A stretch of DNA of 9,889 nucleotides from contig VFZQ01000132.1 of NCBI GenBank assembly GCA_016871135.1, positions 1 through 9,889 on the forward strand, given 5' to 3'. The stretch comes from Acidobacteriota bacterium (GTDB lineage Bacteria; Acidobacteriota; Terriglobia; Bryobacterales; Bryobacteraceae). Below the pieces are notes generated by a model. The model was given only the letters and a program-made list of their open reading frames with translations, was not told the origin of the DNA and ran no database searches. The translations under genes were made by a program, and so were the position numbers. Positions 1 through 8,967 of the stretch are shown piece after piece. How positions within the stretch are numbered: position 1 is the stretch's first letter; each line of letters starts with the position of its first letter.

Positions 1-630
1 ATCTGGACCAACACCGGACTCTATGGCGCGCGCGATTTTCTGTTTCTGCCGGAGTATGCGAAGACGGAATCGGCGGGGCAATTGGCGAGGCGGTGGATTG
101 AGGAGGCACGCAAAGGAGTCGATGGCGAGCGACCGCGCTTCATCAAGATCGGCGTAAATCGCGGACCGTTGCACCCGCTTGATCGAAAGTTGGTGGAGGC
201 CGCCATCCTGACGTCGAAGGCGACCGGTTTGACGATTGCCGTGCACACAGGAGACGGACGCGCCGCGCTCGATCAACTCGAAATGGTGCGCGCCTCCGGA
301 CTGCCCGTTCGCAAGTGGGTTTGGGTCCACGCGCAGAACGAGCCGGACCTGGAAATTCCCGAACGTGTCGCGCGCGCGGGCGGTTGGGTGTCGTTCGATG
401 GCGTGAGTCTGCGAAGCGCCGCGTGGCACCTGCAGGCCGTGAAGCACATGGCGGGAAGGGAACTGCTGTCGCGCGTGCTGATTTCGCAGGACTCCGGCTG
501 GTACCGCGTCGGCGAACCCGGCGGCGGCCGCTACAACGGATACACGTTCCTCTACACCGAGTTCTTGCCGCGCCTCGATCCAGCCTGGCGCCGCCGCCTC
601 ATGTGGGACAACCCGGATTTCGCGTTTTGA
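1..630 (+). CDS. Phosphotriesterase-family metal-dependent hydrolase, 3' part
   Basis: The frame is open from the first base, so the 5' end lies outside the window; 209 residues remain. The visible part has the metal- and substrate-binding pattern of the phosphotriesterase (PTE/PLL) branch of the amidohydrolase TIM barrels. There is a candidate carboxylated lysine in FIKIGVN (K49 of the visible part), a histidine in VHTGDG (H82), a histidine in WVHAQNEPD (H110) and the late aspartate in ISQDSGWY (D164). The spacing of these residues resembles that of Pseudomonas PTE for the first three. The N-terminal HxH pair must lie upstream of the window. The C-terminal NPDFAF ending is typical of the family. 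Such enzymes hydrolyse lactones or esters, with organophosphates usually a side activity; the substrate here cannot be read from the sequence. No signal peptide can be judged. The gene converges on the dehydrogenase gene, with 18 bases between the stops. Confidence 0.85.
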   Translation: MWTNTGLYGARDFLFLPEYAKTESAGQLARRWIEEARKGVDGERPRFIKIGVNRGPLHPLDRKLVEAAILTSKATGLTIAVHTGDGRAALDQLEMVRASGLPVRKWVWVHAQNEPDLEIPERVARAGGWVSFDGVSLRSAAWHLQAVKHMAGRELLSRVLISQDSGWYRVGEPGGGRYNGYTFLYTEFLPRLDPAWRRRLMWDNPDFAF

Positions 631-648
631 AGGCTGGGCCGATGCGGG

Positions 649-1578
649 CTACACGACGTTTTGCGGTGCGCCGGCAAGATAGCCGTCGACGTTTTCGAGA
701 GCCAGCGCCAAGCCCGCCTCCAGCACCTCCGGCGTCACGCCGGCGCAATGCGGTGTCAGCACCACGTTATCTAGCGCCGTCAGTGCGTTGCCCGGCGGCA
801 GCGGTTCGATATCGAAAACGTCGAGCCCCGCGCCGGCGATTCGGCGTTCGCGCAGTGCCCCGATTAGCGCCGCTTCGTCGATGATCGGTCCCCGCGCCGT
901 GTTGATCAATATTGCCGATGGTTTCATCATCGCCAGTTCGCGTGCACCCAGGAATCCGATGGTCTGCGGCGACTGCCGTAGATGCATGCTGACGACATCG
1001 CTTTCGCGCAGCAGTGTTTCCAGTTCGACCAGCGTGAATCCCAGCGCCGGATTCGGGTTCATCGTCCAGGCTATGACGCGCATGCCGATCGCTTCGCCCA
1101 GCCGCGCGAATGCCCGGCCAATCGCGCCCAGCCCGATAATCCCCAGCGTCTTGCCGCGTAGCTGCACTGACTGCCCGCGCGGCCATGCTCCCGCCACGAC
1201 CTGCTGGTGCATCGTGACGATCCGCCGCGCGACCGCGAGCGTCAGCATCAGCGAGTGTTCGGCGATCGATACAGCCGCCACGCCTGGCGTGTTCGTCACG
1301 GTGACACCGTGCCGCTTCGCCGCCGCCAGATCGACGTTGTCGGTGCCGGTCCCCCAGATCGAAAGCATGCGCAGCGACGGGCACTCGGCGAATACGCGCT
1401 CGGTGAACTTGGTCGAGGAGCGAATGTTGATCACAACCTCGAAATCGCGGATGCGTTCGATGAGTCCGTCTTCCGAACTTGGGAGCGAGTCGTAGTAGGT
1501 CACCGAACGCCACTGTTTGTAAGCGGCGCTGTTGCCCATCACAACGGGCTGATCGTCGGGAATCACAATCGAAGGCAT
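649..1578 (-). CDS. D-isomer specific 2-hydroxyacid dehydrogenase (NAD-dependent)
   Basis: A 309-residue cytoplasmic oxidoreductase of the phosphoglycerate/glycerate/formate dehydrogenase family, which interconverts 2-oxoacids and D-2-hydroxyacids using NAD(H). The Rossmann motif GLGAIG is at residues 149-154. The catalytic triad is intact: Arg229 in NTARGPIIDE, Glu258 in FDIEPLPPGN and His277 in LTPHCAG. There is no C-terminal ACT or ASB domain, so it is a minimal enzyme rather than a full-length, serine-regulated SerA; the substrate is open. I chose the ATG at 1578 (MPSIVIPDD). The frame can be extended 26 codons upstream to 1656, but that stretch overlaps the transporter gene, is Cys/Arg/Trp-rich and looks like an out-of-frame reading. 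With this start the gene follows the transporter stop by 7 bases with no clear Shine-Dalgarno. The two are probably co-transcribed, with translation perhaps coupled to termination of the upstream gene. Confidence 0.9.
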   Translation of the reverse strand: MPSIVIPDDQPVVMGNSAAYKQWRSVTYYDSLPSSEDGLIERIRDFEVVINIRSSTKFTERVFAECPSLRMLSIWGTGTDNVDLAAAKRHGVTVTNTPGVAAVSIAEHSLMLTLAVARRIVTMHQQVVAGAWPRGQSVQLRGKTLGIIGLGAIGRAFARLGEAIGMRVIAWTMNPNPALGFTLVELETLLRESDVVSMHLRQSPQTIGFLGARELAMMKPSAILINTARGPIIDEAALIGALRERRIAGAGLDVFDIEPLPPGNALTALDNVVLTPHCAGVTPEVLEAGLALALENVDGYLAGAPQNVV

Positions 1579-1585
1579 TGGAGAA

Positions 1586-2815
1586 TTATCGCAGCAACTG
1601 CGCGATCTCGCGTCCGCCCACCAGCGTGAAGAACAACAGTGCCGCCGCCAGCACACAGTTCAATCCCAGCCCCGTGCGGAAGGCGCGGCCCACCCATGCT
1701 TCGCGGTTGTTCATGATCAGCAGCGTGAGCGCCAGCAGCGGCAGCAGCATCGCGCCGGTCAATCCAAACGCGAGTTGCAACTTCGCTACCGGCCATTGCA
1801 CCAGCAGCAGCGGAATCGTCGCCATCGCGACGAGATACACTCGATACGGCCGCGAGCGTTCGACGTCGCTTGCCGCGCCCGCGCCCCGGCGCAGTGAGAG
1901 AAAATCGGTGAACAGATAGGGCAGGCTTTGCCAGACCCCGAGCATCGCGGAATACACTGCCGCCCAGAAACCGATCAGAAACAGCCACCGCCCAATCGGC
2001 CCCAGACTCAGCGCCAACTGATCGGCAAGCAGTAGCGCAAGTGCCGTTCCTTGTCCGCGCACCTGCACCCGCGAACCGATGATGACCACCGCTACACCGA
2101 AGACCCCGATCACCGTGTACGACAGCAGCAGATCCGAACGGCACGCGCGCAGCCCTTCCGCTCCCGTGCGGCCCTCCTCGCGAATCCAGTAGCCGTAGCT
2201 GATGAGCGCCATCGTTCCGCCAATCGCGCCGATCAAACTGATGACCCAACCGGTTCCCGCGGCGGGTAACGACGGTACGAAGCCGCCCGCGACGGCGTTC
2301 CAATCCGGTGTCAGCAACAGCGCTGTCAGCACGACGGTGAAGAACATGGCGCCGACGCACACCGCCAGCACGCGCTTCAGCAGTGCGTAGCCGCCAAACC
2401 AGATCAACGCAAGTGCGGTCCACGAATGCACGGCCGCCCACAGCATGCGCGATGTCTGCAAGTCGCCGAGCGGAATCAACGCCGCGCCCGCGACGCCGCA
2501 CGCCGAGGCCAGCATGCCACTGGTCACCAGCGTGAACAGCAAGAGGTACGGAAAGAAGACCCATTGAATCCAACCGCCGAGCCGTGTGATCCAGCCTTCC
2601 AGGAGGGTCGAACCTGTCGCCATCTGCCACCGCGCGATGCCTTCGGTGAGCGTCCATTTGAGCGTGATTCCGGCGGGCACCGCCCACAGCACCGCCAATC
2701 CCGCTTCGGCGCCGGCAAGGCTTCCCGTCAAGATATCGCCCGCGCCGACGCTGGTGGCCGTCAGCAATATTGCCGGACCGATCGCCGCCAACCCGCGCTG
2801 CGCCGCTTGCGCCAT
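1586..2815 (-). CDS. Divergent NRAMP-family (SLC11-like) membrane transporter
   Basis: A hydrophobic protein of 409 residues with about 11 membrane segments along its length and the NRAMP-like opening GPAILLTATSVGAGD, in the place where true NRAMPs have GPxxxxSxxxxDPGN. NRAMPs are proton-coupled divalent metal importers of the inner membrane with a LeuT fold. The signature residues are changed: the helix-1 DPGN aligns with GAGD (residues 24-27), and the helix-6 MPHN aligns with ALIS (A203-S206, inside TMALISYGYW). The methionine and aspartate that normally bind Mn or Fe are therefore absent, and the substrate should not be assumed to be manganese. I place the start at the ATG at 2815 because a TGA-TATTCT promoter-like element ends 8 bases upstream. 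The longer start at 2836 (7 more residues) would leave only 5 bases to the divergent sulfatase start. The dehydrogenase follows in the same unit. Family assignment is fairly secure; function is open. Confidence 0.82.
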   Translation of the reverse strand: MAQAAQRGLAAIGPAILLTATSVGAGDILTGSLAGAEAGLAVLWAVPAGITLKWTLTEGIARWQMATGSTLLEGWITRLGGWIQWVFFPYLLLFTLVTSGMLASACGVAGAALIPLGDLQTSRMLWAAVHSWTALALIWFGGYALLKRVLAVCVGAMFFTVVLTALLLTPDWNAVAGGFVPSLPAAGTGWVISLIGAIGGTMALISYGYWIREEGRTGAEGLRACRSDLLLSYTVIGVFGVAVVIIGSRVQVRGQGTALALLLADQLALSLGPIGRWLFLIGFWAAVYSAMLGVWQSLPYLFTDFLSLRRGAGAASDVERSRPYRVYLVAMATIPLLLVQWPVAKLQLAFGLTGAMLLPLLALTLLIMNNREAWVGRAFRTGLGLNCVLAAALLFFTLVGGREIAQLLR

Positions 2816-2823
2816 GGCCTCCG

Positions 2824-2832
2824 AGAATATCA
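2824..2832 (-). promoter_or_regulatory. Candidate extended -10 element of the transporter gene
   Basis: Read on the minus strand this is TGA-TATTCT, an extended -10 (TGn) followed by a hexamer matching TATAAT at four of six bases, including the key first two and last. It ends 8 bases before the ATG at 2815, so the transcript would start at or within a base or two of the ATG. I see no -35 match at usual spacing, which fits an extended -10. GGAGG is also present between it and the ATG, but only 2 bases from the ATG, which is too close for normal Shine-Dalgarno use. This is inferred from pattern only. Confidence 0.35.
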
Positions 2833-2833
2833 C
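2828..2833 (+). promoter_or_regulatory. Weak candidate -10 element of the sulfatase gene
   Basis: TATCAC, matching TATAAT at four of six bases but lacking the final T, ends 8 bases before the GTG start at 2842. It overlaps the opposing -10 candidate of the transporter gene on the other strand through a shared ATAT core. If both are real, RNA polymerase could occupy only one at a time. I see no -35 element and no Shine-Dalgarno. The real promoter could instead lie further upstream, inside the transporter coding sequence. Confidence 0.2.
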
Positions 2834-2841
2834 CATAGACT

Positions 2842-4221
2842 GTGACCCGCCGAACTTTCTTGATGGCCGCCGCCGCCCAGGCGCCTCCCGCCAACGTCGT
2901 GTTGATTCTCTGTGACGACCTTGGCTACGCCGATCTTGGCTGTTACGGCAATCGCACGATTCAAACGCCGAACCTCGATCGCCTCGCCGCCGAATCCACG
3001 CGCTTCACCGACTTTCACACCACCTCGCCCGTCTGCACGCCTTCGCGCACCGCGTTGATCACGGGCCAATATCAACAGCGCTTCGGCATCCACCACGCCG
3101 ACGGCCCCGAGACGACGCGCCGCTACATGCTGCCCGAAAGCGCGATCACGCTCGCCGAAGTGCTCCATGACAATGGCTACTACACGGCCCATGTCGGCAA
3201 GTGGCATCTCGGCGAACCGCCCAAAGCGCCGCACCCATTCGATCAAGGGTTTGATCACTTCTTCGGGCACTTCGGTGGCCGCCCGAGTTCGGGTTGGATC
3301 CGATACGCGCGTTCGATGAACCCCGAAATGGTCCGCGGCAAAGAACGCCCGGTGGTTCATCAGGGCCACGTGACCGAGGTTCAGGCGAAGGAGGCGCTGG
3401 ATGTCATCGACGCCCGCGCCGGACGCGGGCCGTTCTTCCTCAACCTTTGGCTGAACGCGCCGCACGAACCGCTGTCGCCACTCGACAATCAAGCCAAGAC
3501 CTATCCGCACTGGAGCAAGGAAGAGCAGACCTACTTCCAGACGGTGACCGATATCGATCACGCCGTGGGCCAGATTCTGACCAAGCTGGAAGAGAAGGGA
3601 ATCGCTTCGAACACGCTGGTCATCTTCACGAGCGACAACGGCCCCGAAGCGCACAGCTTCGCGTATTCGCGCGGCGCGGCGTTCCCGTTGCGCGGCATGA
3701 AGACGCAGCTTTGGGAGGGCGGCATCCGTGTGCCGTTTCTCATGCGCCTCCCCGCGCGAGTGTCCGCGGGCCGCGTGTCGCACGCCGTCGCCAGCATGCT
3801 CGATGTCTTTCCGACGGTGCTGGCGGCGACAGGCGCGAAGCCGAAAACGAAACTCGATCTCGATGGCGGCGTCGATCTTATCGCCACCGCTACTCGCGGC
3901 GCGAAGCTGGAGAACCGAACGCTCTTCTTCGAGTTCCGTTCGCAGCAGCGCGGCGTCGCATCGAGCCTGCCGATCGCCGTTCGCAAAGGGCGGTGGAAGC
4001 TTTTTGCCAATGAGTCTTTCGAGAAGATCGAACTCTACGATCTCGATGCGGATATCGGCGAATCGAGAAACGTCGCGGCGCAGCAACCCGCCGTGCGCGA
4101 CGCTCTGCTCACCGAACTAAAGGGCTGGCGGAAACGTTTCCCGTTGACGCCGCTTCCGCCCGCGCAGCGCGTTGAAACGCCGTCGCTCGAAGAGCTGGCA
4201 AAACGTCCCTATCACGATTAA
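2842..4221 (+). CDS. Tat-exported sulfatase (formylglycine-dependent, S1 type)
   Basis: A 459-residue arylsulfatase-A-like hydrolase that should cleave sulfate esters outside the cytoplasm. The Cys-type sulfatase signature CTPSR is at residues 65-69. Cys65 would be converted to formylglycine by a maturation enzyme not encoded in this window. Other family landmarks are the metal-binding Asp-Asp pair at D25-D26 in CDDLGYADLGCYG, the KWHLG motif (K120-H122) and DNG (D265-N266). The extreme N-terminus MTRRTFLMAAAAQA is a short twin-arginine (Tat) signal. This supports the GTG start at 2842 over the ATG at 2863, which would remove the two arginines. The gene is divergent from the transporter and convergent with the DUF1501 gene, sharing its last 4 bases with that gene. 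Sulfatases beside DUF1501 and DUF1549/1553 genes are common in planctomycetes and some acidobacteria, where they are thought to act on sulfated polysaccharides; the substrate here is unknown. Confidence 0.93.
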   Translation: MTRRTFLMAAAAQAPPANVVLILCDDLGYADLGCYGNRTIQTPNLDRLAAESTRFTDFHTTSPVCTPSRTALITGQYQQRFGIHHADGPETTRRYMLPESAITLAEVLHDNGYYTAHVGKWHLGEPPKAPHPFDQGFDHFFGHFGGRPSSGWIRYARSMNPEMVRGKERPVVHQGHVTEVQAKEALDVIDARAGRGPFFLNLWLNAPHEPLSPLDNQAKTYPHWSKEEQTYFQTVTDIDHAVGQILTKLEEKGIASNTLVIFTSDNGPEAHSFAYSRGAAFPLRGMKTQLWEGGIRVPFLMRLPARVSAGRVSHAVASMLDVFPTVLAATGAKPKTKLDLDGGVDLIATATRGAKLENRTLFFEFRSQQRGVASSLPIAVRKGRWKLFANESFEKIELYDLDADIGESRNVAAQQPAVRDALLTELKGWRKRFPLTPLPPAQRVETPSLEELAKRPYHD

Positions 4222-5637
4222 CCCTGAATCAAGCGCCGGTAGAAGTTGTTCTGTCCTCCGACATCGGTGAGGCGGAATTCCCGGCCTTGAAACGGAAACG
4301 TGAGCTTGGTGTGTTCGAGGCCGAGCAGGCTCAGCAGCGTTGCATGCAGATCGTGCATCGAGACTTTGTCCTGTGTGGCGCGCATGCCAATGTCGTCTGT
4401 CGCGCCGATCACCTTGCCGCCTTTGATGCCGCCGCCTGCCATCCACACCGTGAAGCCATAGGGATTATGATCGCGCCCGTTGCGGTTGCCGCCGCCGCCG
4501 GCCGCGCCGTCGGTGAATGGCGTGCGGCCGAAATCGCCGCCCCACAACACGACCGTGCTATCCAGCAATCCGCGCGACTTCAAATCGGTCAACAGCCCGG
4601 CGATGGGGCGGTCTACTTTGTTCGCCATGAACGCGTGGTTCTGGTCGCATTCGTTGTGGCCATCCCAACCGACCTCGGCGCCCTTCTTTCCGCCCGAATA
4701 CAACTGCACGAAACGAACGCCCTTTTCCACCAGCCTTCTGGCCATCAGGCATTGCGTGCCGAACTCGTTTGTTTGCGCCTCGCCGATGCCGTAGAGTTTG
4801 CGCGTCGCTTCGGTTTCCTTCGACAGGTCCGCGACTTCGGGCACCGACATCTGCATCTTGAACGCGAGTTCGTAACTGGCCATGCGTGCCGCGAGCTCGG
4901 TATCGGCGGCGCGCTGTTCGCGGTGTTGTTCGTTGAGATGCCGCAGCGTTTCGAACATATGCCGCTGTTGATTTTCGGAGATCTCCGCCGGGCGATTGAT
5001 GTTGAGAATCGGCGGGCCGTCGCTGCGCAGCACGGTGCCTTGATACATCGCCGGTAGAAATCCCGACGCATATGCGGGCGAGCCGGCTTTGATGCCGCCG
5101 TCTAGCATTACGACAAATGCCGGCAGATTCTCGCTCTCGTTGCCGAGCCCATACACGACCCAGGATCCAACGCTCGGGCGGCCAATGCGGCCCCAGCCGG
5201 TGTTCATCCAGGTCTGTCCGGTCACGTGCGTGAAGCCGTCGTGATAACACGAGCGGACTACGGCGAGATCGTCGGCATGCGCGGCGAGATTCTCGAATAG
5301 GTCGGAGATCTCGATGCCCGATTGCCCGCGCTTCTTGAACACGCGCGGCGTGGCCATCAGCGGCGCTTTGTCGACCTGCGTGAACTGGAAATCCGCGCTG
5401 CCAAAGCTCGGCGGCACTGGCTGTCCATGCAGCTTGTTTAACAGCGGCTTCGGATCGAAGGTGTCGAGATGACTCGGCCCGCCGTGCATGAAAAGAAAGA
5501 TGACACTTTTGCCTTTGGACTCGAAGTGCTTCGGCTTGGCGGCGAACGGATTGACCGACGCCGCGGGAAGTATCGTCGACGCCGCGAGCCCGCCAAAGCC
5601 GAGCGCGCTGTTGCACAAGAAATCTCGACGGCTGCCG

Positions 5638-5660
<23 letters not shown>
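4218..5660 (-). CDS. DUF1501 domain protein with Tat signal
   Basis: A 480-residue protein of the DUF1501 family, which is related in fold to alkaline phosphatases and sulfatases; no reaction is established for it. The N-terminus carries the twin-arginine motif SRRDFL (residues 10-15) followed by a hydrophobic segment to about residue 35, so it is exported folded. Typical family blocks are FLFMHGGPSHLDTFDPK (H59, H64, D66, D69), GWDGHNECDQNH (D333, H335), LWGGDFGRTPF (D376) and DHNPYGF (D397, H398). These Asp/His residues are plausible metal ligands, by analogy with the phosphatase fold. There is no Cys-type sulfatase motif. The start at 5660 overlaps the end of the DUF1549/1553 gene by 23 bases; the in-frame ATG at 5648 would overlap by 11 and keep the Tat motif. 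Neither start has a clear Shine-Dalgarno, so translational coupling to the upstream gene is likely. The two products are probably made together and may form a complex. Confidence 0.92.
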
Positions 5661-8043
<2,383 letters not shown>

Positions 8044-8051
8044 CAATCATG

Positions 8052-8057
8052 AGCATA
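8052..8057 (-). promoter_or_regulatory. Candidate -10 element of the DUF1549/1553 - DUF1501 unit
   Basis: Read on the minus strand this is TATGCT, four of six matches to TATAAT and a TANNNT pattern. It lies in the 74-base gap after the acid phosphatase gene and ends exactly 8 bases before the ATG at 8043. There is no Shine-Dalgarno in between, so a leaderless or near-leaderless transcript is suggested. I see no -35 match at 16-18 bases. The rest of the gap shows nothing else I can support. Confidence 0.3.
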
Positions 8058-8117
8058 TCGAAATCTCTGATTCCGGTGGGACGCGCCAAAACGACGGCGG
8101 GCGGTTGCGAGAGTTGA

Positions 8118-8879
8118 TTACTGACGTAGCGCTTTGAGTTTGTCGGCGACCGTCGAACCGACGGCGCGTTCCCAGGAGCCATACGTCGGATTCGGAATCA
8201 CAAACCACTTCACGCCCCATTTGTCGGCGTGGAAGCGGGCGAGTTCGGCGCGTTCGGCGACGGAGTCGGGCGGCTTGACGAAATCGTTGAAGTCATCGCC
8301 GAGCAGCAGGAGCACGCGGTGTTTGGCGGCAACGTGGCGACGCCGTTCGGTCTTGTCGCTCGTGGACGTCTTGCACAGAAGGCGCGATGAGTCGAAGGGG
8401 ATTCGGAGCCTCTTGAGCACGCGTACGGTTGCGTCGGCGTCGCTCATGGGATCACACTGGCGATTGGTTATATAGAACGGCGCGACGCCTTTCAGCAGGG
8501 CATTGTCGAGGAATCGAACCGCGCCGCCGATGGCGCCGGCCCGGGCTTCTCCGACCCAGGCTTGAAACACCGGTTCGCTGAAGGCGGCGTCCTGAGCGAC
8601 GAGTCTCGCCTGGTGGGCTGAGTTATCGAGAACCGTCTCGTCGAGGTCGAGGATTACGGCGGGCGGCAATGCGCGAAAATCCGTGCCTTGTTCGTACGCC
8701 GCGCTCCAATTGGGGTCGGCGAGTGCGGCGTCGAGGCTGCGGGCCGCCGACTGATACGCGCCGGTGGCGATCCCGATGTACTCGGCCGAGGTCTGCATCC
8801 AGGACACGGCATTCAGGTTGGGATACTGTTTTTGCTGAGCGAACGCGGCGGTGCAAAAGAGAAGGATGGAAAGGCGCAT
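8118..8879 (-). CDS. Secreted HAD-superfamily acid phosphatase, class C / e(P4)-like
   Basis: A 253-residue phosphomonoesterase of the class C non-specific acid phosphatase group (5'-nucleotidase e(P4) family), acting outside the cytoplasm on nucleotides or other phosphate esters. The HAD motifs are visible in order: DLDET at residues 78-82 (nucleophile D78, general acid D80), the motif II threonine in YITNR (T138), a lysine in the segment around K170-K176 as motif III, and GDDFND with D195, D196 and D199 as motif IV. The signal peptide ends in TAAFA-QQ, so cleavage after residue 14 is expected. The Cys at position 9 has Phe before it and does not make a lipobox, so unlike Haemophilus e(P4) this is probably not a lipoprotein. 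I chose the ATG at 8879 because it directly begins the signal peptide; a TTG at 8897 would add 6 residues. The gene lies alone between a terminator and a 74-base gap. Confidence 0.9.
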   Translation of the reverse strand: MRLSILLFCTAAFAQQKQYPNLNAVSWMQTSAEYIGIATGAYQSAARSLDAALADPNWSAAYEQGTDFRALPPAVILDLDETVLDNSAHQARLVAQDAAFSEPVFQAWVGEARAGAIGGAVRFLDNALLKGVAPFYITNRQCDPMSDADATVRVLKRLRIPFDSSRLLCKTSTSDKTERRRHVAAKHRVLLLLGDDFNDFVKPPDSVAERAELARFHADKWGVKWFVIPNPTYGSWERAVGSTVADKLKALRQ

Positions 8880-8887
8880 ATAAAGGA

Positions 8888-8896
8888 ACGATAGCA
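8888..8896 (-). promoter_or_regulatory. Candidate extended -10 element of the acid phosphatase gene
   Basis: Read on the minus strand this is TGC-TATCGT: an extended -10 TGn followed by a hexamer with four of six matches to TATAAT. It sits between the hairpin terminator and the gene and ends exactly 8 bases before the ATG at 8879. Only 38 bases separate hairpin and ATG and no Shine-Dalgarno is present, so the mRNA is probably leaderless or nearly so. A poor -35 candidate (TTGGAC, 15-base spacing) lies upstream. Confidence 0.35.
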
Positions 8897-8917
8897 AAGG
8901 CTGCGCGGGTCCAAAAT

Positions 8918-8948
8918 GCGAAAAGCCGCCAGTACGGCGGCTTTTCGC
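8918..8948 (-). terminator. Rho-independent terminator, symmetric
   Basis: A perfect 13-base-pair inverted repeat, GCGAAAAGCCGCC and its reverse complement, surrounds a 5-base loop. The core GCCGCC/GGCGGC stem is flanked by AAAA and TTTT, so it reads as a terminator on both strands. On the minus strand it lies 19 bases after the stop of the gene ending at 8968 and is followed by ATTTTGG. It should therefore end that transcript before the acid phosphatase gene. No plus-strand gene upstream would need it. Confidence 0.85.
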
Positions 8949-8967
8949 GTGTGGTTCTCGATACGGT

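Noticed and set aside
1579..1656. N-terminal extension of the dehydrogenase to a start at 1656.
   Set aside because: The added 26 residues lie within the transporter coding sequence and are Cys/Arg/Trp-rich; the family fold begins naturally at MPSIVIPDD (1578).
1563..2894. Open frame of 443 codons on the minus strand overlapping the transporter gene.
   Set aside because: It is a shifted reading of the NRAMP gene; the product is Gly/Arg/His-rich and lacks membrane segments, while the other frame has the full transporter pattern.
2830..4086. Long open frame of 418 codons on the minus strand across the sulfatase gene.
   Set aside because: It is antisense to a clear sulfatase with intact motifs; its product is Arg-rich with no domain pattern, as expected for a shadow frame in GC-rich DNA.
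2863..4221. ATG at 2863 as the sulfatase start.
   Set aside because: It would delete the RRTFL twin-arginine motif, and no better ribosome site precedes it; the GTG at 2842 explains the export signal.
4558..5616. Open frame of 352 codons on the minus strand inside the DUF1501 gene.
   Set aside because: Shifted shadow of DUF1501; strongly Arg-rich and without motifs.
8047..8117. Possible small gene or RNA in the gap between the acid phosphatase and DUF1549/1553 genes.
   Set aside because: I see no hairpin, no convincing short frame and no tRNA-like structure; only the -10 candidate at 8052-8057 is supportable.
8880..8897. TTG at 8897 as the start of the acid phosphatase, and similarly TTG at 8046 for the DUF1549/1553 protein.
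   Set aside because: ATG codons 6 and 1 codons downstream start directly with normal signal peptides and have the 8-base TANNNT arrangement.
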